NCBI RefSeq assembly: GCF_029211185.1
Contig: NZ_JARGDO010000003.1
Coordinates: forward strand, 124,001-188,000
DNA: 64,000 nt
Direction: 5' to 3'
DNA from: Tessaracoccus caeni
GTDB taxonomy: Bacteria > Actinomycetota > Actinomycetes > Propionibacteriales > Propionibacteriaceae
Each line of letters opens with the position of its first letter. The stretch's first letter is position 1. Below, piece by piece: positions 53,129-62,548 of this stretch. The notes under the pieces are model-generated. The model had not been told where the DNA came from. It saw only the letters and a program-made list of their open reading frames with translations, and made no database searches. The translations under genes and the position numbers were made by a program.

Positions 53129-54283
53129 ATGAAGTTTGGCGTCAACTACACCCCCCGGGCGGACTGGTTTCATCACTGGCTGGATTTCGAGGCGTCGGAG
53201 GTCGCTCGCGACTTCGACACCATCGTTCAGCTCGGCGCCGACCACGTGCGGGTCTTCCCGCTGTGGCCGCTCTTCCAGCCCAATCCCACCTTCATCAGCC
53301 CCACCGCACTCGGCCGCCTCGACGAGGTGCTGACGCTCGCCGCGAAGGCTGGGCTGAGCGTCGCCGTCGACGGACTCCAGGGGCACCTGTCCAGCTTTGA
53401 CTTCCTGCCGGCCTGGCTGCTCAGCTGGCACCGTCGCAATATGTTCACCGACCCCGACGCCATCGCGGCCACCGCCCGCTACCTCGAGGCGATCTCCGCC
53501 GTGGCTGCCGGCCACGAGAACGCCTTCGCGGTCACCGTCGGCAACGAGGTGAACCAGTTCTCCGGCGGCATCCATCCCGACCCGCATCCGGCCACGCCCG
53601 ACGAGATCACCGTGTGGCTAGGGGAGATGCTCGCCGCCGTGCGCCGCGGGGCGCCGGATCTGCTCGCGTTGCACTCCTGCTACGACGCCTCCTGGTACGA
53701 CGACCGGCAGCCCTTCACCCTGGAGCACGTCGCGCGCGAGGGCGACGTGACGCTGGTGCACTCGTGGGTGTTCAACGGCACCGGCCAGCTCTACGGCCCG
53801 GACGCTTTCGAGACCCGGGCCCATGCCCGCTATCTGATGGAGGTGGCGCGCGCCTTCCAGACCGACCCCGCCCGCCCCATCTGGATGCAGGAGGTGGGGG
53901 CCCCGCGCAACGTGCTCCCGGAGGCGTCGATCCCCGCTTTCATCGAGGAGACGGTCGCGCAGGTCGCCGCCGCTCCGGACGTGTACGGGCTCACCTGGTG
54001 GTGCTCTCACGACGTGGCGCGCGCGCTCGGCCAGTACCCGGAGCTGGAGTACGACCTCGGCCTGATCGACGAGAACGGCACCATCAAGAAGGAGGGCGAG
54101 ATGGTGAGGGAGGCGGTCGCCGCCGCCCGCTCTATCGTGCCCGACCAGCCGGCCACCGAGATCGTGCTGGACCTCGACGCCGTCGGCGGTCGCCCGGGAC
54201 TCGCGCCGGGCGGAGCGTTCTTCGAGGCCTACATGGCCGAGGCGCACGCGAACGGACACCCGCGCGTGCGCCTCGCCGGCTGA
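53129..54283 (+). CDS. Glycoside hydrolase, GH5-like (possible beta-1,4-mannosidase)
   Basis: A 384-residue cytoplasmic clan-A barrel enzyme. The acid/base candidate is Glu140 (VTVGNEVNQF) and the nucleophile candidate Glu255 (IWMQEVGAP), the usual spacing for retaining GH5 enzymes. The N-terminus MKFGVNYTP-WFHHWLD resembles GH5 subfamily 18 beta-mannosidases that split Man-beta-1,4-GlcNAc of N-glycan cores; I recall this from family knowledge and have not aligned it. ATG 53129 is preferred to the long frame upstream, which overlaps lacI. A LacI-type operator lies 41 bp before the start. Confidence 0.83.
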   Translation: MKFGVNYTPRADWFHHWLDFEASEVARDFDTIVQLGADHVRVFPLWPLFQPNPTFISPTALGRLDEVLTLAAKAGLSVAVDGLQGHLSSFDFLPAWLLSWHRRNMFTDPDAIAATARYLEAISAVAAGHENAFAVTVGNEVNQFSGGIHPDPHPATPDEITVWLGEMLAAVRRGAPDLLALHSCYDASWYDDRQPFTLEHVAREGDVTLVHSWVFNGTGQLYGPDAFETRAHARYLMEVARAFQTDPARPIWMQEVGAPRNVLPEASIPAFIEETVAQVAAAPDVYGLTWWCSHDVARALGQYPELEYDLGLIDENGTIKKEGEMVREAVAAARSIVPDQPATEIVLDLDAVGGRPGLAPGGAFFEAYMAEAHANGHPRVRLAG

Positions 54284-54304
54284 AGAACACTCCGCTCCGA
54301 CGGT

Positions 54305-56093
<1,789 letters not shown>

Positions 56094-56095
56094 GC

Positions 56096-57511
56096 TCAGT
56101 TCTCCTTCGAGGGATTGCTCGGTCCGGGCGCGGCGTCGTTGACCACCTTGCGCCGGGTGGGCCGCTTGAGGGTGATGCCCCCAGACGCCGGTGCGGTGGC
56201 CGGTGTCGGGGATGTGGGCTCCGTGGCCGGTTGGGCGGCGGGCGCCGTCGGAGCGACGGAGGCCGCCGCAGGTGCCTCGTCGACCGCTGCGCCATCGGTG
56301 CGGAGTTCGGCCTCGAGCGTGATCTTCTCGTACGCGACGAAGAACGGGTACCAGATCAGCGTCGACAGCGCGACGACGATCACCAGCAGCACCAGGGCCA
56401 TCACCGAGCCGGTGGTGAACCACGTCGCGAAGGGGAACGGCGTGTACCAGAGCTCGAACTGCCGCATCGGAATGGGGGCGAGCGGAATGATCTTGGTGAA
56501 CAGCCACACCACCAGCGGCAGCACGATGCCCTGCAGCCACATCGGCAGCATCAGCGTGGGATTCCAGGCGATGGCGCCGAACACGACGGGCTCGTTGATG
56601 TTGAAGAGCGACGGCACGAAGCTCGCTCGGCCGAGGGCCTTCAGTCGCTTGGCGCGCGAGCGCATCAACATGATCACCAGTGGCATGGTGCAGCCGATGC
56701 CGCCGATCCAGAGGTAGGTGGAGAAGATACTGGTGGAGGTCACCAGGTTCTCGGCCTCTCCGGCGACGTTGGCCGCGATGGCGGCGAGCAGCCCCGGCTG
56801 CGTGATGGGGGTGAGCACCCACGTGGAGATGCCCATCGAGTACAGGAAGCACCAGATGAACATCATCAGCATGAACCCGAACGGGCTCTCGATGATGCCG
56901 GCCAGCGGCGAGAAGATCGCCAGCACGATGTTGTAGAGGTCGAAATGCAGCAGGTCGATCAGCACCCAGCCGAACACGACGACGACGCCGACCGGCAGCA
57001 TGGAGTCGAACCAGGCGCGCACGAAGTCGGGGATCGGGGAGTCTTCCTTGAAGAACGAGAACGTCCCGATCAGCGACATGATGAACGCGGTCACCATGCC
57101 CGTGACGATGGCGACGAACATGCCGCCGGCGCCGAGCGCCGCGTGGCCGAAGCCCGGGTTGCCGTCGGCGATCACCTGGGGGGAGATGGTGATCAGGAAG
57201 AGCACCAGGCCGGCGAGGCCGGCGATGATGCGCTGCTTGCGCAGGCGCTTCTTCTCCATCAGGTTGAACGGGATCAAGAACGCGACGAACAGCGAGACCA
57301 TGCCCATGGTCCAGCCGTAGGGCGTCCAGAAGCTCGGCAGCGCGGGGATGTAGTCGTTGAGGATCGCGAGCATCGCGAACAGTGAGCCGACGAAGATGAA
57401 CGGCAGGGCCTGCATGATCGAGTCCTTGAGGGTCACGATCCAGACGTTGTTGTTCACCTTCGACATTCGGGGCGCGAACGACCCCTCCAGCCATTGGATG
57501 AACTTCTTCAT
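56096..57511 (-). CDS. celB: PTS cellobiose-type EIIC
   Basis: A 471-residue sugar-translocating membrane subunit with about ten helices. Family marks are FNINEPVVFGAIAWNP near 320 and MQALPFIFVGSLFAML. The C-terminal 70 residues are a disordered Ala/Pro/Thr-rich tail ending in a basic patch, longer than in typical EIIC. The start overlaps the EIIB stop (TGATG). Fusion to EIIB does not occur here. Confidence 0.94.
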   Translation of the reverse strand: MKKFIQWLEGSFAPRMSKVNNNVWIVTLKDSIMQALPFIFVGSLFAMLAILNDYIPALPSFWTPYGWTMGMVSLFVAFLIPFNLMEKKRLRKQRIIAGLAGLVLFLITISPQVIADGNPGFGHAALGAGGMFVAIVTGMVTAFIMSLIGTFSFFKEDSPIPDFVRAWFDSMLPVGVVVVFGWVLIDLLHFDLYNIVLAIFSPLAGIIESPFGFMLMMFIWCFLYSMGISTWVLTPITQPGLLAAIAANVAGEAENLVTSTSIFSTYLWIGGIGCTMPLVIMLMRSRAKRLKALGRASFVPSLFNINEPVVFGAIAWNPTLMLPMWLQGIVLPLVVWLFTKIIPLAPIPMRQFELWYTPFPFATWFTTGSVMALVLLVIVVALSTLIWYPFFVAYEKITLEAELRTDGAAVDEAPAAASVAPTAPAAQPATEPTSPTPATAPASGGITLKRPTRRKVVNDAAPGPSNPSKEN

Positions 57512-57834
57512 CAGGCGTCTTCGTCCGAGAGGACGGCGATCAGGTGATCGATGGCGAGGTCGCCGTCGAGGGTGGAGTAGTAGTCGGGGCGCATCAGGAT
57601 GACGGCGACGGGACGGTCACCGACGTAGTCGTCCACCTCGTCCACGATGTAGGCCAGGTGCGGGCCCACCATGAGCACGTCGATGTCGTCGACGTAGTTC
57701 TCGATCTCCGATTCGCTGCGCGCGGTCACCGAGACGTTGAGCCCTCGGGCGGTCGCCGCCTTGCGGATGTTGGCGGCCATGAAGCCGGAGCTGGCTCCCG
57801 AGCCGCACACCAAGAGGACGCGAATGGTTTCCAT
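57511..57834 (-). CDS. PTS lactose/cellobiose-type EIIB
   Basis: A 107-residue phosphocarrier. The active-site Cys10 lies in the P-loop VLLVCGSGASSGFM, and the later segments IDVLMVGPHLAYIVDEV and RPVAVILM fit EIIB-Lac/Cel. ATG 57834 is preferred over GTG 57843 because AAAGGAG lies 8 nt upstream. It is the first gene of the PTS operon IIB-IIC-IIA-GH1, with promoter in the 127-bp gap after the divergent-reading regulator end. Confidence 0.94.
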   Translation of the reverse strand: METIRVLLVCGSGASSGFMAANIRKAATARGLNVSVTARSESEIENYVDDIDVLMVGPHLAYIVDEVDDYVGDRPVAVILMRPDYYSTLDGDLAIDHLIAVLSDEDA

Positions 57835-57850
57835 GTGATTCACTCCTTTC

Positions 57851-57941
57851 AGAGGCGCCTCTGCGGTGAGGCGTCACCGCTATCGTCGCCAGCCGGAGGT
57901 AGCGGTGCCAGTAGCTTTTCTGCCGCACCCCGGCAGAAGCT
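57851..57941. promoter_or_regulatory. Inverted repeats in the PTS operon leader
   Basis: Three elements in the gap before EIIB: the perfect 12-bp palindrome agaggcgcctct (57851-57862), the 7-bp arms gcggtga/tcaccgc (57864-57881), and a longer hairpin agcttttctgccg/cggcagaagct (57913-57941). The last could end transcription of the regulator gene. The first two lie where a DNA-binding regulator of the PTS operon would act. Confidence 0.5.
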
Positions 57942-57961
57942 CCGCCTGCCCAGACGTGATC

Positions 57962-59878
57962 TCAGGTGAGGAGTTCCAGCAGCATGGCCGAGAACGAATC
58001 GAAGGCCGTGGACGCCGCGACGAGCCGGTCGACGTCGGCCGGCTCTCCGAGCGCCTCGATCAGGGCCTCCAGTACCCGGCGGAAGACGGCCATCCCGTCG
58101 GGCGCGATCGCGAACATGACGACCAGCTGCACGTCGGAATCGCCCCAGGCTACGGGCTCGTCGCAGGCCAGCACGCAGACGCCGGTGCGCAGACTGTCCT
58201 GGTAGAGGGAGTGGGGGATGGCGAAGCGCCCGCCGAAAGACGTCGCCGAGCGCCGTTCTCGTTCCAGCACGTCGTCGATGAATCCGGGCTCGGCCAGGCC
58301 GTGCGCGACGAGCAGATCGGCACCGGCTCGGATCGCCTCTTCAGCGTCGGCGAACCGTGGCCGGTGCTCGTACAGGGCGGGATCCAGCATCGCGACCACG
58401 GCAGCCCGTAATGCCTGGCGCCGCTGTCGTTCGCGTTCGACGCGGACCGCCTCGCGGATGGCGGTGACGTCGGCGTCGGTGCAGAACGGGCTGATCCGCA
58501 GGAACGGGATGTGCAAGGTGGCGGGCGGTGCGGAGGTGGAGACGATGAGATCGCTCGTGATCGTCGTGAGGTCGGCGGTGAGGTCGGTGACGGTGCTCTC
58601 CACGGTCGCCCTGCCGCCGGCCGCGTGATCCACTCGCTCGGCCAGCTGGCGGGTGAGATCCCACTGCCCGGGTGCGACCAGCGTGATCGTGACGGGCGGT
58701 CCGGCCTCGAGCTGGTCCTGCAACTGGGCGCCCAGGTGCAGCGCGAGGTAGTCGATCTCGCCGGGATCCACCACGAGGCCGGTGCGGGCGTGGAGCGCGT
58801 GCGCGAACAGCAGAGCCATCTCGTGCAGGAGCGGATAGGTGCGTTTGAAGCCGGCTCCGAGCGGGCTGCTCAGCTGGCGGCCCAGTCTGGCCCGCTCCAG
58901 GAGGTGCTGCAGGTGAAGGGCCAGCGGTGCCAGCGGACGGTCGTCGGGCCACTGGAGACCGAACTGATCGGTCAACGCGGCGACGGTGTCGCGGGTGAGT
59001 GCGAGCACCTGCGGTTCCGGTTCGAGAGTGCCGGTGCCGTGCTTCGCTCGGCCGTTCGCGAGGAGGAAGTTGTAGAGCAGCGCTTGCTCGCCGTCCTCCA
59101 GCACCGCACCGGTGACCGAGTGCACGGCATCTGTCACCGCACGGACCCCGTCGGTGATACGAGGGTCGGCGTCGGCGGGGAGCCCGGCTCCGCTGATCGC
59201 GGAGCCGGAGCTGGCGCGTTCGCTCGCGACGGTGAGGTGGATCAGCAGATCCCCGCGCACGTACTCGTTGAGTTCGAGGTCTGCGCCGGCCAGCGCGGTG
59301 GTGAGCGCCTTGGAGAGCCGCGCCATCTGGCTCCCCGGCCGTTCCCGGACGCTGGTGAGGGCGTCGAGACCGGCACCCTCATCCGACGAGAACAGCAGGC
59401 CGCGGAGCAGCCCGCGCTTTGCGCGCTCGGTGCCCTCGACGACGACGTGCTCGCGGTCGCGGCGCAGCACCAGGTCGTGCTGGCGCAGGACCGAGCGAGC
59501 CCGCGTCAGGTCGGACTCCAGCGTCGCCTCGCTCACGTGGAAACGCTCGGCGAGCTCGAACACATCGCCTTCTCCCTCGCGAGCGAGGCAGCGTAGCAGC
59601 GCCGCGAGCCGCCGGCGTGGCGTGTCGACCCTGGCCTGTTTGGTGGCGCGGGCCGACCGGAGCCGCCAGTACACCTGCTCGTCGAGGTGGTAGCCCCGTT
59701 GATCGGAGATGACCACCGGCCGGTCCAGTCCGTCGTTGAGGCCGGCGACGTAGTCGCGAACGGTGCGCGGCGAGACGCCCAGTTGCTCGGCCACGACGCG
59801 TGCCGACAGCGGGGCCTGGCTTCGCCTGAGCACGTTGAGCAGCTGCGCTTGCCGTGCTTCCCGATCCGAGGTGCGCAT
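57962..59878 (-). CDS. BglG-family PRD-containing transcriptional regulator with EIIA domain
   Basis: A 638-residue multidomain regulator of the LicR/MtlR type. N-terminal helix-turn-helix (about 20-45; ARVVAEQLGVSPRTVRDYVA), second HTH near 100, PRD modules (about 170-390; His-rich LALHLQHLLERA and DYLALHLGAQL), an EIIB-like segment and a C-terminal fructose/mannitol-type EIIA domain with His in FAIPHSLY. Phosphorylation by PTS proteins would adjust its activity. ATG 59878 lies 7 nt after TAGCCT, so it is probably leaderless. It presumably controls the adjacent PTS operon. Confidence 0.92.
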   Translation of the reverse strand: MRTSDREARQAQLLNVLRRSQAPLSARVVAEQLGVSPRTVRDYVAGLNDGLDRPVVISDQRGYHLDEQVYWRLRSARATKQARVDTPRRRLAALLRCLAREGEGDVFELAERFHVSEATLESDLTRARSVLRQHDLVLRRDREHVVVEGTERAKRGLLRGLLFSSDEGAGLDALTSVRERPGSQMARLSKALTTALAGADLELNEYVRGDLLIHLTVASERASSGSAISGAGLPADADPRITDGVRAVTDAVHSVTGAVLEDGEQALLYNFLLANGRAKHGTGTLEPEPQVLALTRDTVAALTDQFGLQWPDDRPLAPLALHLQHLLERARLGRQLSSPLGAGFKRTYPLLHEMALLFAHALHARTGLVVDPGEIDYLALHLGAQLQDQLEAGPPVTITLVAPGQWDLTRQLAERVDHAAGGRATVESTVTDLTADLTTITSDLIVSTSAPPATLHIPFLRISPFCTDADVTAIREAVRVERERQRRQALRAAVVAMLDPALYEHRPRFADAEEAIRAGADLLVAHGLAEPGFIDDVLERERRSATSFGGRFAIPHSLYQDSLRTGVCVLACDEPVAWGDSDVQLVVMFAIAPDGMAVFRRVLEALIEALGEPADVDRLVAASTAFDSFSAMLLELLT

Positions 59879-59954
59879 GCCGGGAAGGCTACACGAGACA
59901 CGCATGGATACAGCCGGCTACGCGGGGTCTGACAAGGGGAGGATCCCTGCCTGG

Positions 59955-60009
59955 AGGTCGCGTTCCTTTCGAGGCTCGGCCGCGGGGGGCCTCGCACCTC
60001 AAGGAGCGA
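59955..60009. repeat. Dispersed palindromic repeat, copy 6
   Basis: Palindrome with arms gcgttcctttcgaggctcgg and ggcctcgcacctcaaggagc, ending at about 60008. This copy is a diverged member of the family found at 3.1, 5.3, 13.8 (two) and 15.5 kb. It lies between the BglG-type regulator and the end of the ChvE-like operon. Confidence 0.7.
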
Positions 60010-60013
60010 AAAA

Positions 60014-60053
60014 AGAGGGCGGTGGCCCGGATTGCTCCGGACCACCGCCCTCT
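60014..60053 (-). terminator. Terminator of the ChvE/MmsAB operon
   Basis: Arms agagggcggtgg (60014-60025) and ccaccgccctct (60042-60053) with an inner ccgga/tccgg pairing. On the minus strand the stem is followed by CTTTTTTCG. It lies 16 bp beyond the binding-protein stop. Confidence 0.88.
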
Positions 60054-60068
60054 TCGGTTACTGGACGA

Positions 60069-61196
60069 TCAGCCCTCGATCAGAGCGAGACGCTCGGGAT
60101 CGTTGGCGAAGGCCTCCTTGAGGTTGTCCTTGGTGACCACCAGCGGATCGAGCTGGTAGATGCCGACTTCCTTCGCACCGTTGTCAGCCTTCTCGGAGGG
60201 CTCCGGCAGGGTGCCGGTGGACTGCAGCGCCTGGATCAGCTCGATGGTCTTGCCCACCAGCTGATCGGTCGGCTTGGCGACGGTCGAGTACTGGCGGCCA
60301 TCGGCGATCCACTTCACCGACTCGTTCTCGGCGTCGAGGCCGGTGACGATCGGCAGGTCGCGGCCGGCCTGCTGGTTCGAGGTCAGGATCGCGCGGGCGA
60401 TGCCGTCGTTCGGGGAGAGCACGCCGTCGAGCTGCTTGCCTTCGTAGTTGCCGGCGAGGATCGAGTCCATGCGGGCCTGGGCCTTCGAGTTGTCCCAGTC
60501 CTGGGTGGCGGCCTGCGTGAAGTCGGTCTGGCCGGAGACCACGGTCAGGGTGCCGTCGTCGATCTTGGGCTGGAGAACCTCCATGGCGCCCTGGAAGAAC
60601 AGGCCGGCGTTCGGGTCGGCGGGGCCGCCGGCGAACAGCTCGATGTTGTAGGGGCCGTCACCCTTGGTGGCGAGCCCGTCGAGCAGCGACTGGCCCTGCA
60701 GCTGGCCGGTGCGAACCGAGCCGAACTGGATGACGCCGTCGACGGCCTCGGTGTTCTCGATCATGCGGTCGTAGCCCAGGATGTAGACGCCGGCCGCCTT
60801 GGCGGTCTCCAGCACGGAACCCAGCTGGGTGCCGTCGATGGGGCCGACGACGATGACCTTCGCGCCCTGCTCGACCATCGACTCGATCTGCTGCTGCTGC
60901 GAGGGCACCTTGTTGTCAGCGGCCTGGACGACGGCCTTGAAGCCGGCCTCTTCCAGCTTCGCCTTGAACATGGTGTCGGCCTCGGCCCAGTTCTGGGTGC
61001 CCAGCCAGGGCAGCGCCACGCCGATGGTGGCGTCGGCGGCGAAGCCTTCGCCGCCACCGCCGCCGGTGCTGGTGGCGCCGGGATCAGTGGTGTTGCCAGG
61101 GTCGGTGGTCTCACTGCCGCGGCCGCCGCCGCACGCCGTCAGGCTCAGCGACGCGACCACGAGGCCGATTGCGACCTTCGCGAGCTTGGACTTCAT
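60069..61196 (-). CDS. chvE: Multiple-monosaccharide ABC transporter substrate-binding protein (ChvE-like)
   Basis: A 375-residue periplasmic-binding-protein fold lipoprotein. Signal peptide with lipobox SLTAC (Cys22), then a Gly/Thr linker. Sugar-binder motifs IGVALPWLGTQNWAEADTMF, QGAKVIVVGPIDGTQLGSVL, GYDRMIENTEAVDGVI and VLSPNDGIARAIL are typical of ChvE-type glucose/galactose/xylose/arabinose binders. ATG 61196 has AAAGGAAT upstream. It is third in the operon after the ATPase and permease genes. Confidence 0.92.
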   Translation of the reverse strand: MKSKLAKVAIGLVVASLSLTACGGGRGSETTDPGNTTDPGATSTGGGGGEGFAADATIGVALPWLGTQNWAEADTMFKAKLEEAGFKAVVQAADNKVPSQQQQIESMVEQGAKVIVVGPIDGTQLGSVLETAKAAGVYILGYDRMIENTEAVDGVIQFGSVRTGQLQGQSLLDGLATKGDGPYNIELFAGGPADPNAGLFFQGAMEVLQPKIDDGTLTVVSGQTDFTQAATQDWDNSKAQARMDSILAGNYEGKQLDGVLSPNDGIARAILTSNQQAGRDLPIVTGLDAENESVKWIADGRQYSTVAKPTDQLVGKTIELIQALQSTGTLPEPSEKADNGAKEVGIYQLDPLVVTKDNLKEAFANDPERLALIEG

Positions 61197-61274
61197 GGGG
61201 ATTCCTTTCATTGACCTCCCCGGCCTCTCCGGAGAGGGATATGTCGGTCAGAGTTGATAGAGATGGATAGCGGA

Positions 61275-62519
61275 TCAGGAGGAGCTTTCGACCTTCTTCT
61301 CGGAGGTCTTGCTGCCTCCGAAGCGCGCGGTGATCGCGCCGATGATCGACGGCTTGCCCTGCGCCTTGTTGGCGACGTCGAAGGCGACGGCGGCCAGCAG
61401 CACGAGGCCCTTGATCACCTGGGTCTTGTCGGCGCCGACGTTCATCAGCATCAGGCCGGAGTTGAGCACGGCCATCACCAGGCCGCCGATCATGGAGCCC
61501 AGCACGGTGCCGATGCCGCCGGAGACCGCTGCACCGCCGATGAACACGGCCGCGATGGCGTCGAGTTCCCACATGTTGCCGTCGTTGGGACCGGCGGAGG
61601 TGGAGCGGCCGATGAACAGGATGCCCGCCACCGCTGCCAGGAAGCTCATGTTGAGCATCACGAGGAAGTAGGTCTTGGAGACGTTGACGCCGGACAGCGC
61701 GGCCGCAGCCTTGTTGCCGCCGACGGCGTAGATGTGGCGGCCGAAGCGGGTGCGCTGGGTGATCACGTGGTAGATGATGACGAGGATCAGCAGGATCACG
61801 CCGGGGATCGGGAACGAGGTGCCCGGGCGGCCGGAGCCGAACAGGTAGGTGACGTAGCCGATGACGGCGGTGACCAGCACGATCCGCGTCACCGAGGCCC
61901 ACATCGGCGACTCGACGCCGCGAGCCACGGCTGCCGAGCGCTTGCTCAGCTCGCTCCAGATGAACCAGGCGATGCCGACGATGCCGAGCAGCAGCGTCGA
62001 GTTGTTCATGTTCGTGGCGGCCGGTCCCCATTCGGGCAGGTAACCGGCGCCGAAGAAGGAGAACTCGCGGGGAACCGGAACGGAGATCGAGCCGGACCAC
62101 CAGATCACCAGGCCGCGGAAGATCATCATTCCGGCGAGGGTGGTGATGAAGCCGGGGATGCCCATTTTGGAGAGCCAGAATCCGTGCCACGCGCCGACGA
62201 TGGCGCCGATCAGCAGGCCGAGCAGCAGGCCGCCCCACCACGGGACGCCGAAGTCCCGGATCGAGATGGCGACCGACATGCCGACGAATGCCGCCACGGA
62301 GCCCACCGACAGGTCGATGTGTCCGACGACGATCACCATCACCATGCCGATGGCCAGCACCAGCACGTAGGCGTTGCCGGCGATCAGATTCTGGAAGTTG
62401 GAGGGGGTGAGCATGCGGCCGCCGGAGGCGACGTTGAACACGATCACCAGGAGGACGAGCGCCAGCATCATGGTGTACTGCTGGAGGTTGCCGCCCAGTA
62501 CTTGCTTGAGAGCCTTCAT
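61275..62519 (-). CDS. mmsB: Multiple-monosaccharide ABC transporter permease (MmsB-like)
   Basis: A 414-residue membrane subunit of the carbohydrate-uptake transporter-2 class, with about ten helices. It has the family motifs VGHIDLSVGSVAAFVGM and GGAAVSGGIGTVLGSMIGGL. A homodimer is expected. It lies 29 bp after the ATPase gene and 78 bp before the binding-protein gene. The C-terminal basic tail (RFGGSKTSEKKVE) is ordinary. Confidence 0.94.
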   Translation of the reverse strand: MKALKQVLGGNLQQYTMMLALVLLVIVFNVASGGRMLTPSNFQNLIAGNAYVLVLAIGMVMVIVVGHIDLSVGSVAAFVGMSVAISIRDFGVPWWGGLLLGLLIGAIVGAWHGFWLSKMGIPGFITTLAGMMIFRGLVIWWSGSISVPVPREFSFFGAGYLPEWGPAATNMNNSTLLLGIVGIAWFIWSELSKRSAAVARGVESPMWASVTRIVLVTAVIGYVTYLFGSGRPGTSFPIPGVILLILVIIYHVITQRTRFGRHIYAVGGNKAAAALSGVNVSKTYFLVMLNMSFLAAVAGILFIGRSTSAGPNDGNMWELDAIAAVFIGGAAVSGGIGTVLGSMIGGLVMAVLNSGLMLMNVGADKTQVIKGLVLLAAVAFDVANKAQGKPSIIGAITARFGGSKTSEKKVESSS

Positions 62520-62548
62520 GTTTCTTCGGTCCTGTTTCTTCTCGCCGG

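Noticed and set aside
57835-57961. RAT-type antiterminator site for a BglG protein
   Set aside because: The regulator has N-terminal DNA-binding helix-turn-helix domains, not a CAT RNA-binding domain, so an RNA antiterminator is not expected.
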